A stretch of 64,000 bases of DNA, taken from contig CAZEHO010000002.1 of assembly GCA_964511945.1 (NCBI GenBank), positions 332,783 to 396,782 of the forward strand, read 5' to 3'. Shown piece after piece: positions 51,585-58,745 of the stretch (the first letter of the stretch is position 1; every line of letters begins with the position of its first letter). The DNA is from CAZEHO01 sp964511945. Its GTDB lineage: Bacteria > Actinomycetota > Acidimicrobiia > Spongiisociales > UBA11373. The notes below the pieces were generated by a model that did not search any database, had not been told where the DNA came from, and worked only from the letters and a program-made list of their open reading frames with translations. The position numbers and the translations under genes are program-made.

Positions 51585-52328
51585 TCAGGCGGCGGGTGCC
51601 GGCGGTTCGAGCACGGCGAGATAGCTCGGTCCATCGATCGCTCGATCGACCACCCGACAACCGTGGTCGCGCACGATCGCGATCAGTTCATTCGGGGAGC
51701 AGAAGAGCAGGTCGAACCACTCGGTGGCGATGTCCCGCCAGCGAACCCGGAGTCGCAATTGTCCCACCATCCGGCCCCGGGCCCGGTTCTGTTCGTGGTA
51801 CCGGAGGTGGAACGGATCGTCGGTGCGATGGGGATCCCGATTGGTACCGACCAGTCGGCTCTCCGTTCGGCACAGGCTCGCCAGGTGTCCGAGGAAATCG
51901 CCGGAGGCTTCCGGGGAGCCGATCAGACCGAGGTTGTGCCCGAACAGCAGGATGGTGTCGAAACGTTCGGGCCCGGTTGCCGCGAAGTCGGCGACGGTGC
52001 CGTGGAAGGTTTGCCGGACCCCTCGCCGCCGGCATACCTTCAGCGCTCCGGCCGACGTGTCGAGGGCGACCACATCATGGCCGCGTTCCTGGAGTTCGAG
52101 GCTGTGGCGGCCTGCACCGGCTCCGACATCGAGCACCCGGTGCCCGATGTGCCTCCGTCCGGCCGCCTCGAGATCGGTCCAACCGCTGAAGTACGTGCTG
52201 ATGGGATCACACGAGATGAAACCGTCATCACGTTCGACCATCAGGCATCCGAGATCCTCGTCCTGCTCCGATTGAGCCAGGAACGCATCACCGAACACAT
52301 CCCCGAGGCGTGGGCCGCCCATCTCCAT
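51585..52328 (-). CDS. Class I SAM-dependent methyltransferase
   Basis: 247 residues. SAM motif I is VLDVGAGAGRHSLEL, motif II VVALDTSAGAL, and the catalytic-face DTILLFGHNLGLIG follows. Resembles small-molecule methyltransferases of the Methyltransf_25/11 type. It sits upstream of the SPASM radical SAM gene. ATG 52328 is six bases after TAGCCT. Confidence 0.85.
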   Translation of the reverse strand: MEMGGPRLGDVFGDAFLAQSEQDEDLGCLMVERDDGFISCDPISTYFSGWTDLEAAGRRHIGHRVLDVGAGAGRHSLELQERGHDVVALDTSAGALKVCRRRGVRQTFHGTVADFAATGPERFDTILLFGHNLGLIGSPEASGDFLGHLASLCRTESRLVGTNRDPHRTDDPFHLRYHEQNRARGRMVGQLRLRVRWRDIATEWFDLLFCSPNELIAIVRDHGCRVVDRAIDGPSYLAVLEPPAPAA

Positions 52329-52334
52329 GCACCG

Positions 52335-52360
52335 AGGCTACGCGACGCCGCGGCTACGGT
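52335..52360. promoter_or_regulatory. Divergent pair of leaderless -10 boxes
   Basis: TAGCCT on the minus strand (52335-52340), six bases before the methyltransferase ATG, and TACGGT on the plus strand (52355-52360), six bases before GTG 52367. The two starts are only 38 bp apart, so the promoters must overlap in -35 regions and may compete. Confidence 0.5.
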
Positions 52361-52366
52361 CGCGGT

Positions 52367-52948
52367 GTGATCGCACGAACTGCAGTGCTCGGGTGGGGAT
52401 CATTGATCTGGCAGCCGACCAACCGTCACGGCGCCGTGGTGCTGGCCGGGCCCTGGCACCGGGACGGTCCGAAGCTTCCAGTCGAATTCGCCCGGATCTC
52501 CGCCGACGGCAGGCTCACGCTGGTGATCCTCCCTGAGTACCGGCACCGTTCCCCGGTGCTGTGGGCGCCCAGTGGCTTCGCAACGGTGGACGCCACCATC
52601 GCCAATCTGGCTCGCCGGGAAACCCGGGCGCCACATTCCGCCATCCATGGAGTTACGGCTGCCGGCCGGGTGCTCGGACGGGTTGCCCCGACGGTTGCCG
52701 GGCGGGTTCGTCGCTGGCTTGCGGGGCGGCAGCTCGATGCTGCGGTGTGGACCGGTCTCCCGCCGGGGGAGCAGTGGGGTTCGGCCGGGTTCTCCGGTCA
52801 AGCGGCAGTCGAGTATGCCGCAGGTCTCGAGGGGAACGCGCTCCGCCGCGCCACGGAATACGTTCGGCGGGCACCGGCTCAGATGACGACGCCGCTGCGC
52901 CCCCGCCTCGAGGCGGCGTTGGGCGGCGCCCGTCCCTCCCACCGGTAG
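52367..52948 (+). CDS. Gamma-glutamylcyclotransferase-like hypothetical protein
   Basis: 193 residues from GTG 52367. The opening TAVLGWGSLIWQP recalls the GYGSLxW start of the GGCT fold, and KLPVEFARISADGRLTLVI continues in a similar pattern. The catalytic Glu of GGCT enzymes is not clearly placed, so function is uncertain. Diverges from the methyltransferase gene. Confidence 0.5.
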   Translation: MIARTAVLGWGSLIWQPTNRHGAVVLAGPWHRDGPKLPVEFARISADGRLTLVILPEYRHRSPVLWAPSGFATVDATIANLARRETRAPHSAIHGVTAAGRVLGRVAPTVAGRVRRWLAGRQLDAAVWTGLPPGEQWGSAGFSGQAAVEYAAGLEGNALRRATEYVRRAPAQMTTPLRPRLEAALGGARPSHR

Positions 52949-52978
52949 GCTGCAGCCGCCCCTGAAGCCGGAGGAACA

Positions 52979-53084
52979 CTGAAGTCGGACGACATCTTCG
53001 ATCTCAAGGCATTCAACGCCCGCGTGCTCGAGATCGGGTCGGGTGGGCATCGACGTCCTTCGGGAGTACGTCTCGGGGTTCTAG
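52979..53084 (+). pseudogene. Degenerate gene remnant
   Basis: GGAGGA followed by CTG AAG TCG GAC GAC and FDLKAFNARVLEIG looks like a gene start with CTG in place of ATG. One frame over, VGIDVLREYVSGF ends in TAG 53082-53084. Together this suggests a short gene broken by start loss and a frameshift. No family recognised. 53085-53359 has no gene. Confidence 0.25.
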
Positions 53085-53269
53085 GAGCCCGCTGAGCAAT
53101 ACATGTCGCACGTCTCGACGGCCAGTCATCACCACTCGCGGTGTCCTCGGTCCCACCATTCCTGCACGAGGAGTGGCGGAACCTGCGTTCTTGCGATTGG
53201 CGCGCCTGGCCGCCGATCAACGTGCCCGGCGGGCACGCCACATCGGCATTACTCAGCAGACTCCTAGGG
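53079..53269. repeat. 191-bp element bounded by 22-bp imperfect inverted repeats
   Basis: Ends 53079-53100 and 53248-53269 are inverted copies sharing CTAGGAG and GCTGAG at the same positions (about five mismatches of 22). There is no coding content inside. This looks like a small non-autonomous element (MITE-like) or a decayed structure. A 13-bp piece of the right end, AGCAGACTCCTAG, occurs again at 43444-43456 after the aldo/keto reductase stop. Confidence 0.35.
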
Positions 53270-53359
53270 CTGCGCCCTTTGAGCCTCGGCGCGTTCAGGT
53301 GCAGCTCAGGACGCTTCCGGTTGTTTCCCCGCTGCAAGGAAGTGTCCCCGGCTCCGGGG

Positions 53360-53719
53360 TCACTCCCGGTCGACGCGGTGGATCGCGAGGTCCAGCGCTA
53401 CCCACAGGGTTTTGGACCATGGATAGAACAGGATCGGGAAGACGAGGTTCATTGCGACGGTCACGACCAGCAACGCGTTCCACGGAACTTCGGGCCAGGT
53501 CACGACCATGCCGCCTATGAAGACGATGCCGAACACGATGATCGTGACCACGGTGTTGATGGCCACGGCTCCCACCCAGTAGCCCTCCTGTCGTTCGAAG
53601 TGGTGCGCGCAGGTCGGGCAGTCGTCGACCAGATTCATCCACCCCTTCATGATCTGCCGTCCACCGCAATTGGGGCATCGGCGGAGCAGGGCGCGAGCAA
53701 AGAGTCGAACGATCGGCAC
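53360..53719 (-). CDS. DUF983 membrane protein
   Basis: 119 residues. CPNCGGRQIMKGWMNLVDDCPTCAHHFERQEGYW is the DUF983 zinc-ribbon pattern, followed by two TM helices (about 50-72 and 80-100). Function unknown; common in Actinobacteria and Proteobacteria, sometimes next to cytochrome oxidase genes. Divergent from the PilT-like gene. Confidence 0.82.
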   Translation of the reverse strand: MPIVRLFARALLRRCPNCGGRQIMKGWMNLVDDCPTCAHHFERQEGYWVGAVAINTVVTIIVFGIVFIGGMVVTWPEVPWNALLVVTVAMNLVFPILFYPWSKTLWVALDLAIHRVDRE

Positions 53720-53777
53720 GCCGACATTGTCGCGGTCATCGCTTCAGGTCGGCGTCCTTGGCTCCGATATCCAGTTC

Positions 53778-54920
53778 GTGACGGTTGAACACCATCAGCG
53801 GAGCCGCCGCGCCAGCGATACCCCGGCATCGCCGGAGAGCAAGCGGCGTGTCGAGCAACTCCTCGCGGAGTGCGTACGCCGTCGCGCCTCGGATGTTCAC
53901 CTTCGGGTGGGCAGCCCACCGGTGTTCCGCATCGACGGGCGCCTCGAACGTCTCGGCGAACACAGTCTGGGCTCGGCGGCCCTCGAAGCGCTGTGCCGCA
54001 GCATGTGTTCGAACCAGCAGTGGGAAGAACTGCTGGAGATCGGGACCGCTGACCTCGGCCTGGTTGGATCCCAGGGCGAGCGCTTCCGCTGCAGCGTGAT
54101 GCGGGAGCGGGCCGGCTACGCCGCCGCCATCCGGCGGGTCGACAGGGACATTCTGACGTTTGATCAGATCGGCCTCGACGAGACGGTGCTGACCGGATTG
54201 CTGCAGCGCAAGCGAGGTTTGATCCTCGTGACCGGGCCGACCGGGTCGGGCAAGTCGACCACGCTCGCCACCTTCGTGGATTGGATCAACCGCAGCGAGG
54301 ATCGTCACATCATCACCATCGAGGACCCGGTGGAGAAGGTGCACGGTCCGAAGAAGGGCCTGGTGACTCAGCGGGAGGTCGGCATCGACGTCGCCGATTT
54401 CTCGGAGGCCATGCGCCGGGTGGTGCGTCAGGATCCCGACGTGATCATGGTCGGCGAGCTGCGTGACCTCGACACCATGTCGGCGGCGATCACCGCCGCG
54501 GAGACGGGGCATCTGGTGATGGCGACGCTGCACACCACCAGCGCCTCCACCACGGTGAGCCGCATCATCGATGTGTTCCCGGCCGGCCAGCAGTCACAGA
54601 TCCGGGTCCAGCTGAGCTCATCTCTGCTGGCCGTGGTTTCCCAGACGCTCGTGCCGACCAAGGTCCACGGGCAGACGGAGCCCGGCCGTACCGCGGCTCT
54701 CGAGGTGATGATCGTGAACCCGGCGATCTCCAACATGATCAGGACCGGTGATATCACCCGGATCGACGATGTGATCCAGACCTCACGCAGCGCCGGGATG
54801 CAGACACTCGATTCTCACCTGATCCGCCTTGCCAAGGAGCAGGTCATCTCCCGCGAGACGGCACTGGCCTATGCCCGGGATGCCCGCCAGACCGAGCAGC
54901 GGTTGTTCCGCTCGAACTAG
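53778..54920 (+). CDS. pilT: PilT-like type IV pilus retraction ATPase
   Basis: 380 residues from GTG 53778. N-terminal domain ASDVHLRVGSPPVFRIDG, Walker A GPTGSGKST (about 153-161), Asp box IITIEDPVE, Walker B DPDVIMVGELRD and His box TGHLVMATLHT: the PilT/PilU set. PilT hexamers power pilus retraction. No other pilus gene (pilB, pilC, pilin, prepilin peptidase) is in the window, so it is a solitary copy here. The start is uncertain because no good ribosome-binding site is seen. Confidence 0.9.
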   Translation: MTVEHHQRSRRASDTPASPESKRRVEQLLAECVRRRASDVHLRVGSPPVFRIDGRLERLGEHSLGSAALEALCRSMCSNQQWEELLEIGTADLGLVGSQGERFRCSVMRERAGYAAAIRRVDRDILTFDQIGLDETVLTGLLQRKRGLILVTGPTGSGKSTTLATFVDWINRSEDRHIITIEDPVEKVHGPKKGLVTQREVGIDVADFSEAMRRVVRQDPDVIMVGELRDLDTMSAAITAAETGHLVMATLHTTSASTTVSRIIDVFPAGQQSQIRVQLSSSLLAVVSQTLVPTKVHGQTEPGRTAALEVMIVNPAISNMIRTGDITRIDDVIQTSRSAGMQTLDSHLIRLAKEQVISRETALAYARDARQTEQRLFRSN

Positions 54921-54976
54921 CGGCCGGTCACACAACGTCTGCCGCGTTCAGATGCGGCCTCGGAACGGGAGCGGTC

Positions 54977-54982
54977 TACCGT
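54977..54982 (+). promoter_or_regulatory. -10 box of esterase gene
   Basis: TACCGT, six bases before ATG 54989; no ribosome-binding site. Confidence 0.4.
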
Positions 54983-54988
54983 CGCGGG

Positions 54989-55900
54989 ATGCGCCTCCGG
55001 ATCCTCGTGCTCATCATCGCCCTGCTGTTTGCTGCCTGCGGGTCGGGATCCGAAGAAGGCGGAACTCCGGGCCCTTCCTCGTCGGTGGCACCGACGGCAG
55101 CAGCGCTGCAGATTGACGGTGCGGGGCGCTACGAGGGGGAGCTCACGTCGGGCGGATCGTTGCGGCGGTTCGTCGTGCACGTTCCCGAGTCGCTCTCAAC
55201 ACCGGCGTCCCTGGTCCTCATCTTCCACGGCTTCACCAGCACCCCGGCCAAGGTCGAGGACCTGTCGGGGATGACTGCCGTTGCGGATCGTGAAGGGTTC
55301 GCCGTCGTGTATCCGGCAGCGCGGGGAGCGCTTCCGGCGTGGACCGTCAATAACGACCTGCAGGGCGATGGCGACCTGCTCTTCGTCAGAGATCTGATCG
55401 AGGCCTTGCAGGGCACGCTCGAAGTCGACCCGGACCGGATCTACGCCGCCGGGATGTCGAATGGTGGAGGGATGGCGGCACGCCTGGCCTGCGATGCCGC
55501 GGACCTGATCGCGGCGGCGGCTCCGGTCGCCGGGGCGTACAGCCTTGACGGATGCAACCCGGTCCGACCGGTGCCGATGATGCTGTTCCACGGCACCGAG
55601 GACCACATCGTTCCGTACGACGGGCTTTCCGTGCTGGGGTTCCCGCCGGTCGAGGAATGGGCCACCGAATGGGCCCGGCGGGCCCGGTGCGGTGAGCCGG
55701 CTCGAACGACCAATGTGGCGGAGGATGTGGAGCGCAGGATGTGGCCCGGATGCGAGGCGGATGTCGAGCTTTACACGGTGTTCGGCGGGCGCCACGGTTG
55801 GCCCGGATCCGATCGGGCACTGGCGGAGGCGGATTCGACCGGCTCCATCAATGCCTCTGACTTGATCTGGGAGTTCTTCCGCACCCGGCCGAGAAGCTGA
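54989..55900 (+). CDS. PHB depolymerase/LpqC-like esterase lipoprotein
   Basis: 303 residues. Lipobox LLFAAC (Cys17), then an alpha/beta-hydrolase: oxyanion LVLIFHGFTSTP, nucleophile Ser157 in GMSNGG, Asp in LFHGTEDHIVPY, His in GGRHGWPG. Resembles the PHB depolymerase and feruloyl-esterase type hydrolases (LpqC in mycobacteria) that act outside the membrane. The natural ester substrate is unknown. Confidence 0.85.
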   Translation: MRLRILVLIIALLFAACGSGSEEGGTPGPSSSVAPTAAALQIDGAGRYEGELTSGGSLRRFVVHVPESLSTPASLVLIFHGFTSTPAKVEDLSGMTAVADREGFAVVYPAARGALPAWTVNNDLQGDGDLLFVRDLIEALQGTLEVDPDRIYAAGMSNGGGMAARLACDAADLIAAAAPVAGAYSLDGCNPVRPVPMMLFHGTEDHIVPYDGLSVLGFPPVEEWATEWARRARCGEPARTTNVAEDVERRMWPGCEADVELYTVFGGRHGWPGSDRALAEADSTGSINASDLIWEFFRTRPRS

Positions 55901-56086
55901 GGCTGGACCCGCATGGCACTGCTGGAATCGGCGTTCACGATTCCCTGAGGCTCGACGCGGACCCTGCGGAGGCACGGCGCGACCCGCGGGGGTCGCGGAT
56001 AATCCAGACCGATTCCGGGCCGGCTTCGGGCTCGGTGGGTGCCGGTCGCCGCTTGGGGCGACCGTATCGAGTTGCGGTTGATACCC

Positions 56087-56608
56087 CTACACCCGGACCC
56101 GGATGCGGCGCATCGGCAGGTCGGGTGCGGTGGTCGACTCGATGGTGAAAAACGCCTCGGGGTTGACCTGCTTGATCAGCTTGATCGCCTCTGAGGTCCG
56201 GCGTCGGGGTACGACCGCGAAGCTCAGCCGCACCGGCCCCTGGAGGCCCTCGGCGTTGAGCACGGTGACCCCGAACCCGGCGGCGCGCAGGGCTCCGGCA
56301 ACCTGAGGTGTGTCGAAGGGGGCGATCACGCGCACGATCACGTGCCCCATTCCGATCCACCGTTCGATGGTCGATCCCAGGACCGTCCCGGTGGCGAAAC
56401 CCATCGCGTAGCCGACCATGCGGACCGGGTCGTCGAGATCCTTGAAGACCTGAGCCACGGCGAAGATGAAGACGAACGATTGCACGAGCCCGAGCGCGCC
56501 GGCCAGCCAGCGGCGGGCCTGGATCAGGAACACGATGCGGATCGTGTCGAGCGACACGTCGACGACGCGCAGACAGAAGATGAGGAGTGCGGAGAGCAGC
56601 ATTGACAT
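56087..56608 (-). CDS. DUF2179/UPF0316 membrane protein
   Basis: 173 residues. Three TM helices (about 1-80) with LRVVDVSLDTIRIVFLIQARRW, then a cytoplasmic ferredoxin-like DUF2179 domain from GHVIVRVIAP to the end. The family is widespread and lacks a known function. ATG 56608. The 186 bp from 55901 to 56086 shows no gene. Confidence 0.85.
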   Translation of the reverse strand: MSMLLSALLIFCLRVVDVSLDTIRIVFLIQARRWLAGALGLVQSFVFIFAVAQVFKDLDDPVRMVGYAMGFATGTVLGSTIERWIGMGHVIVRVIAPFDTPQVAGALRAAGFGVTVLNAEGLQGPVRLSFAVVPRRRTSEAIKLIKQVNPEAFFTIESTTAPDLPMRRIRVRV

Positions 56609-56645
56609 AACCCGAGGAGTGTACGAAGCGGCGGGATCGGTTCTC

Positions 56646-56651
56646 TACACT
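56646..56651 (+). promoter_or_regulatory. -10 box of MBL-rph-rdgB operon
   Basis: TACACT, eight bases before ATG 56660; no ribosome-binding site; leaderless arrangement. Confidence 0.45.
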
Positions 56652-56659
56652 CCAGCGGC

Positions 56660-57409
56660 ATGCGATTGCGGGTCCTCGGCTCGAGCGGCACCTATCCGAC
56701 CCCGGGTCATCCCGCCTCCGGCTACCTGGTCGATCACGACGGCACCAGGGTGCTGCTCGATGCCGGTCCGGGGACGGTCCAGCCCCTGCAGGCACTGATG
56801 GATCCGGCAGCGCTCGACGCCGTCGTGCTGTCTCACGTTCACGGCGATCACTGCGTCGACTTCTTCCCGCTGTTCAACGTGCTCCGATTTGGACCGAGCG
56901 AAGTCCTCGGCCTTCCGGTCTTTGCTCCGGAGGGGGTGGCGGACCGGATCGCCGGGTTTGCCGGTGCCGGGTCGGATCACGCGTTGTTCAGCATCGTCGA
57001 CTTCCGGGAGGCCGTCGACGGCGAGACCCATGAGGTCGGAAGGATGTCGATCTCGTTCGCCGCAGCGGCGCATCCGGTCCCGGCCGTTTCGGTGCGGGTG
57101 GATGGGGACGGGAGTTCGCTCACCTACTCAGGGGATACCGGACCCGGAGGGGGACTCGAGCGTCTGGCTGCGGCGTCAGACCTGCTGCTCTGTGAGGCCA
57201 CGACCCAGGGTGAGGCCGGGCCCGACGCCTACCCGTTCCACCTGTCCGCCGCACAAGCAGGTACTGTCGCCGCCGACGCCGGCGTGGGACGCCTGCTGGT
57301 GACACATCTGGCCCCCGGCCTCGATCCGGAACGATCGGTCCGGGAGGCTGCGGCCGCGTTTGGCGGACCCACCGAGTGGGCCGCACCCGGGATGGAGGTA
57401 GTCCTGTGA
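56660..57409 (+). CDS. MBL-fold phosphodiesterase (Rv1339-like)
   Basis: 249 residues. HVHGDH metal site (His59, His61, Asp63, His64), later TYSGDTG and TRxxVTHLAP-like LLVTHLAPG supply further ligands. In Mycobacterium tuberculosis the homologue Rv1339, a cAMP phosphodiesterase, also precedes rphA and rdgB, so a cyclic-nucleotide role is likely here. The window also encodes a class III cyclase. The stop overlaps the rph start (GTGA). Confidence 0.85.
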   Translation: MRLRVLGSSGTYPTPGHPASGYLVDHDGTRVLLDAGPGTVQPLQALMDPAALDAVVLSHVHGDHCVDFFPLFNVLRFGPSEVLGLPVFAPEGVADRIAGFAGAGSDHALFSIVDFREAVDGETHEVGRMSISFAAAAHPVPAVSVRVDGDGSSLTYSGDTGPGGGLERLAAASDLLLCEATTQGEAGPDAYPFHLSAAQAGTVAADAGVGRLLVTHLAPGLDPERSVREAAAAFGGPTEWAAPGMEVVL

Positions 57410-58110
57410 GAACTGATCGATCCGCCGGCGAACTCCGACCGGTGCGCCTGCAGCGCGGATACACCGAGATGACACCGGGCTCGGTGCTCATTGAGATGGG
57501 TAAGACCAGGGTGCTGTGCACCGCGTCGATCGAATCCGACGTTCCCCGCTGGATGCGCGATCAAGGTCGTGGCTGGGTCACTGCGGAATATTCGATGCTG
57601 CCGGGGTCGGGCCGCGAGCGCATTTCGCGCCGCTCGATCTCGGGCGGCCGCACGAAGGAGATTCAGCGCCTGATCGGCAGGGCGCTGCGCGCCGCTGTCG
57701 ACCTCGAGACGATGGGTGAGGCCATGGTGCGGGTCGATTGCGATGTCCTTCAAGCCGACGGTGGCACCAGGACGGCCGCAATCACCGGGGCCTGGGTGGC
57801 GCTCCACGACGCACTGACCTGGGGAGTCGGAGAGGGCATCCTGCCCGCACATCCGATGGCCGACCACTGTGCCGCCGTGAGCGTCGGGCTGATCGACGGG
57901 GCAGCGCTGCTCGATCTTGCCTATGAGGAGGACGTCAACGCCGACGTCGACATGAACGTGGTGATGACCGGAAGCGGCGGCCTGATCGAGGTGCAGGGCA
58001 CCGCTGAGGGCGCCACGTTTGGGCGGGAACAACTGGATGCGCTGCTCGACCTTGCCGCCGACGGCATCGACCAACTCGTCGAGATCCAGCGGCGGGCGCT
58101 GGAGGGCTGA
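57406..58110 (+). CDS. rph: Ribonuclease PH
   Basis: 234 residues from GTG 57406. RPVRLQRGYTEMTPGSVLIEMGKTRVLC, then GWVTAEYSMLPGSGRER and GRTKEIQRLIGRALRA, with the phosphate-binding Arg residues and DCDVLQADGGTRTAAITGA. Trims tRNA 3' ends phosphorolytically. Overlaps the preceding stop and, by one base, the rdgB start. Confidence 0.95.
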   Translation: MRTDRSAGELRPVRLQRGYTEMTPGSVLIEMGKTRVLCTASIESDVPRWMRDQGRGWVTAEYSMLPGSGRERISRRSISGGRTKEIQRLIGRALRAAVDLETMGEAMVRVDCDVLQADGGTRTAAITGAWVALHDALTWGVGEGILPAHPMADHCAAVSVGLIDGAALLDLAYEEDVNADVDMNVVMTGSGGLIEVQGTAEGATFGREQLDALLDLAADGIDQLVEIQRRALEG

Positions 58111-58715
58111 TGCAGCTCCCGGGCCGGATCGTCGTCGCCACCAAGAACCCGGACAAGCTGCGGGAGATGGCCGCGGTGCTCGCCGAGGCGGCTCCCGACG
58201 TCGAGATCGCCATCGGGCTGGAGTGGCCGGATGTCGAAGAGACCGGAGCCACGCTCGTGGAGAACGCCCTCCTCAAGGCCAACGCGGTGGCCTCCGTAAC
58301 CGGCTTGGCCGCCGTTGCCGATGACACGGGGCTTGAGGTCGACGCACTGGACGGTGCCCCGGGAGTCCACACCGCCCGCTTCGCCGGTCCTGCGGCCACC
58401 TATGCCGACAACCGCACCGCCCTGCTCGAGGCCATGGAGGGTCGGGAGGATCGAGGAGCCAGGTTCCGCACCGTGATTGCGCTGGTGGTGTTGGGGAGAG
58501 AGCCGCTGACGGTGGAGGGCGTACTCGAAGGGCAGATCACCCGGGTCGAACGTGGTGACGGAGGGTTCGGGTACGACCCGGTCTTCGAGGTCGACGGCCG
58601 CACCCTGGCCGAGATCTCCGAGGCCGAGAAGAACCGCATCAGCCATCGAGCTCGCGCCCTCCTGGCCCTCACCGCAGCAATCGAAGAACCCGCTGAGGAG
58701 ACCCCTCAACACTGA
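58110..58715 (+). CDS. rdgB: Non-canonical purine NTP pyrophosphatase
   Basis: 201 residues, RdgB/HAM1 family. Signature IVVATKNPDKLREM and ADDTGLEVDALDGAPGVHTARFAG are complete, and the C-terminal FGYDPVFEVDGRTLAEISEAEKNRISHRARAL matches. Removes ITP, XTP and dITP from the nucleotide pool. ATG overlaps the rph stop by one base. Confidence 0.95.
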   Translation: MQLPGRIVVATKNPDKLREMAAVLAEAAPDVEIAIGLEWPDVEETGATLVENALLKANAVASVTGLAAVADDTGLEVDALDGAPGVHTARFAGPAATYADNRTALLEAMEGREDRGARFRTVIALVVLGREPLTVEGVLEGQITRVERGDGGFGYDPVFEVDGRTLAEISEAEKNRISHRARALLALTAAIEEPAEETPQH

Positions 58716-58728
58716 CGGCGGCCTGCGG

Positions 58729-58734
58729 TATCCT
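58729..58734 (+). promoter_or_regulatory. -10 box of PKD-RTX-VanW gene
   Basis: TATCCT, 11 bases before ATG 58746; no ribosome-binding site. Confidence 0.35.
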
Positions 58735-58745
58735 CGACGGGCGCG

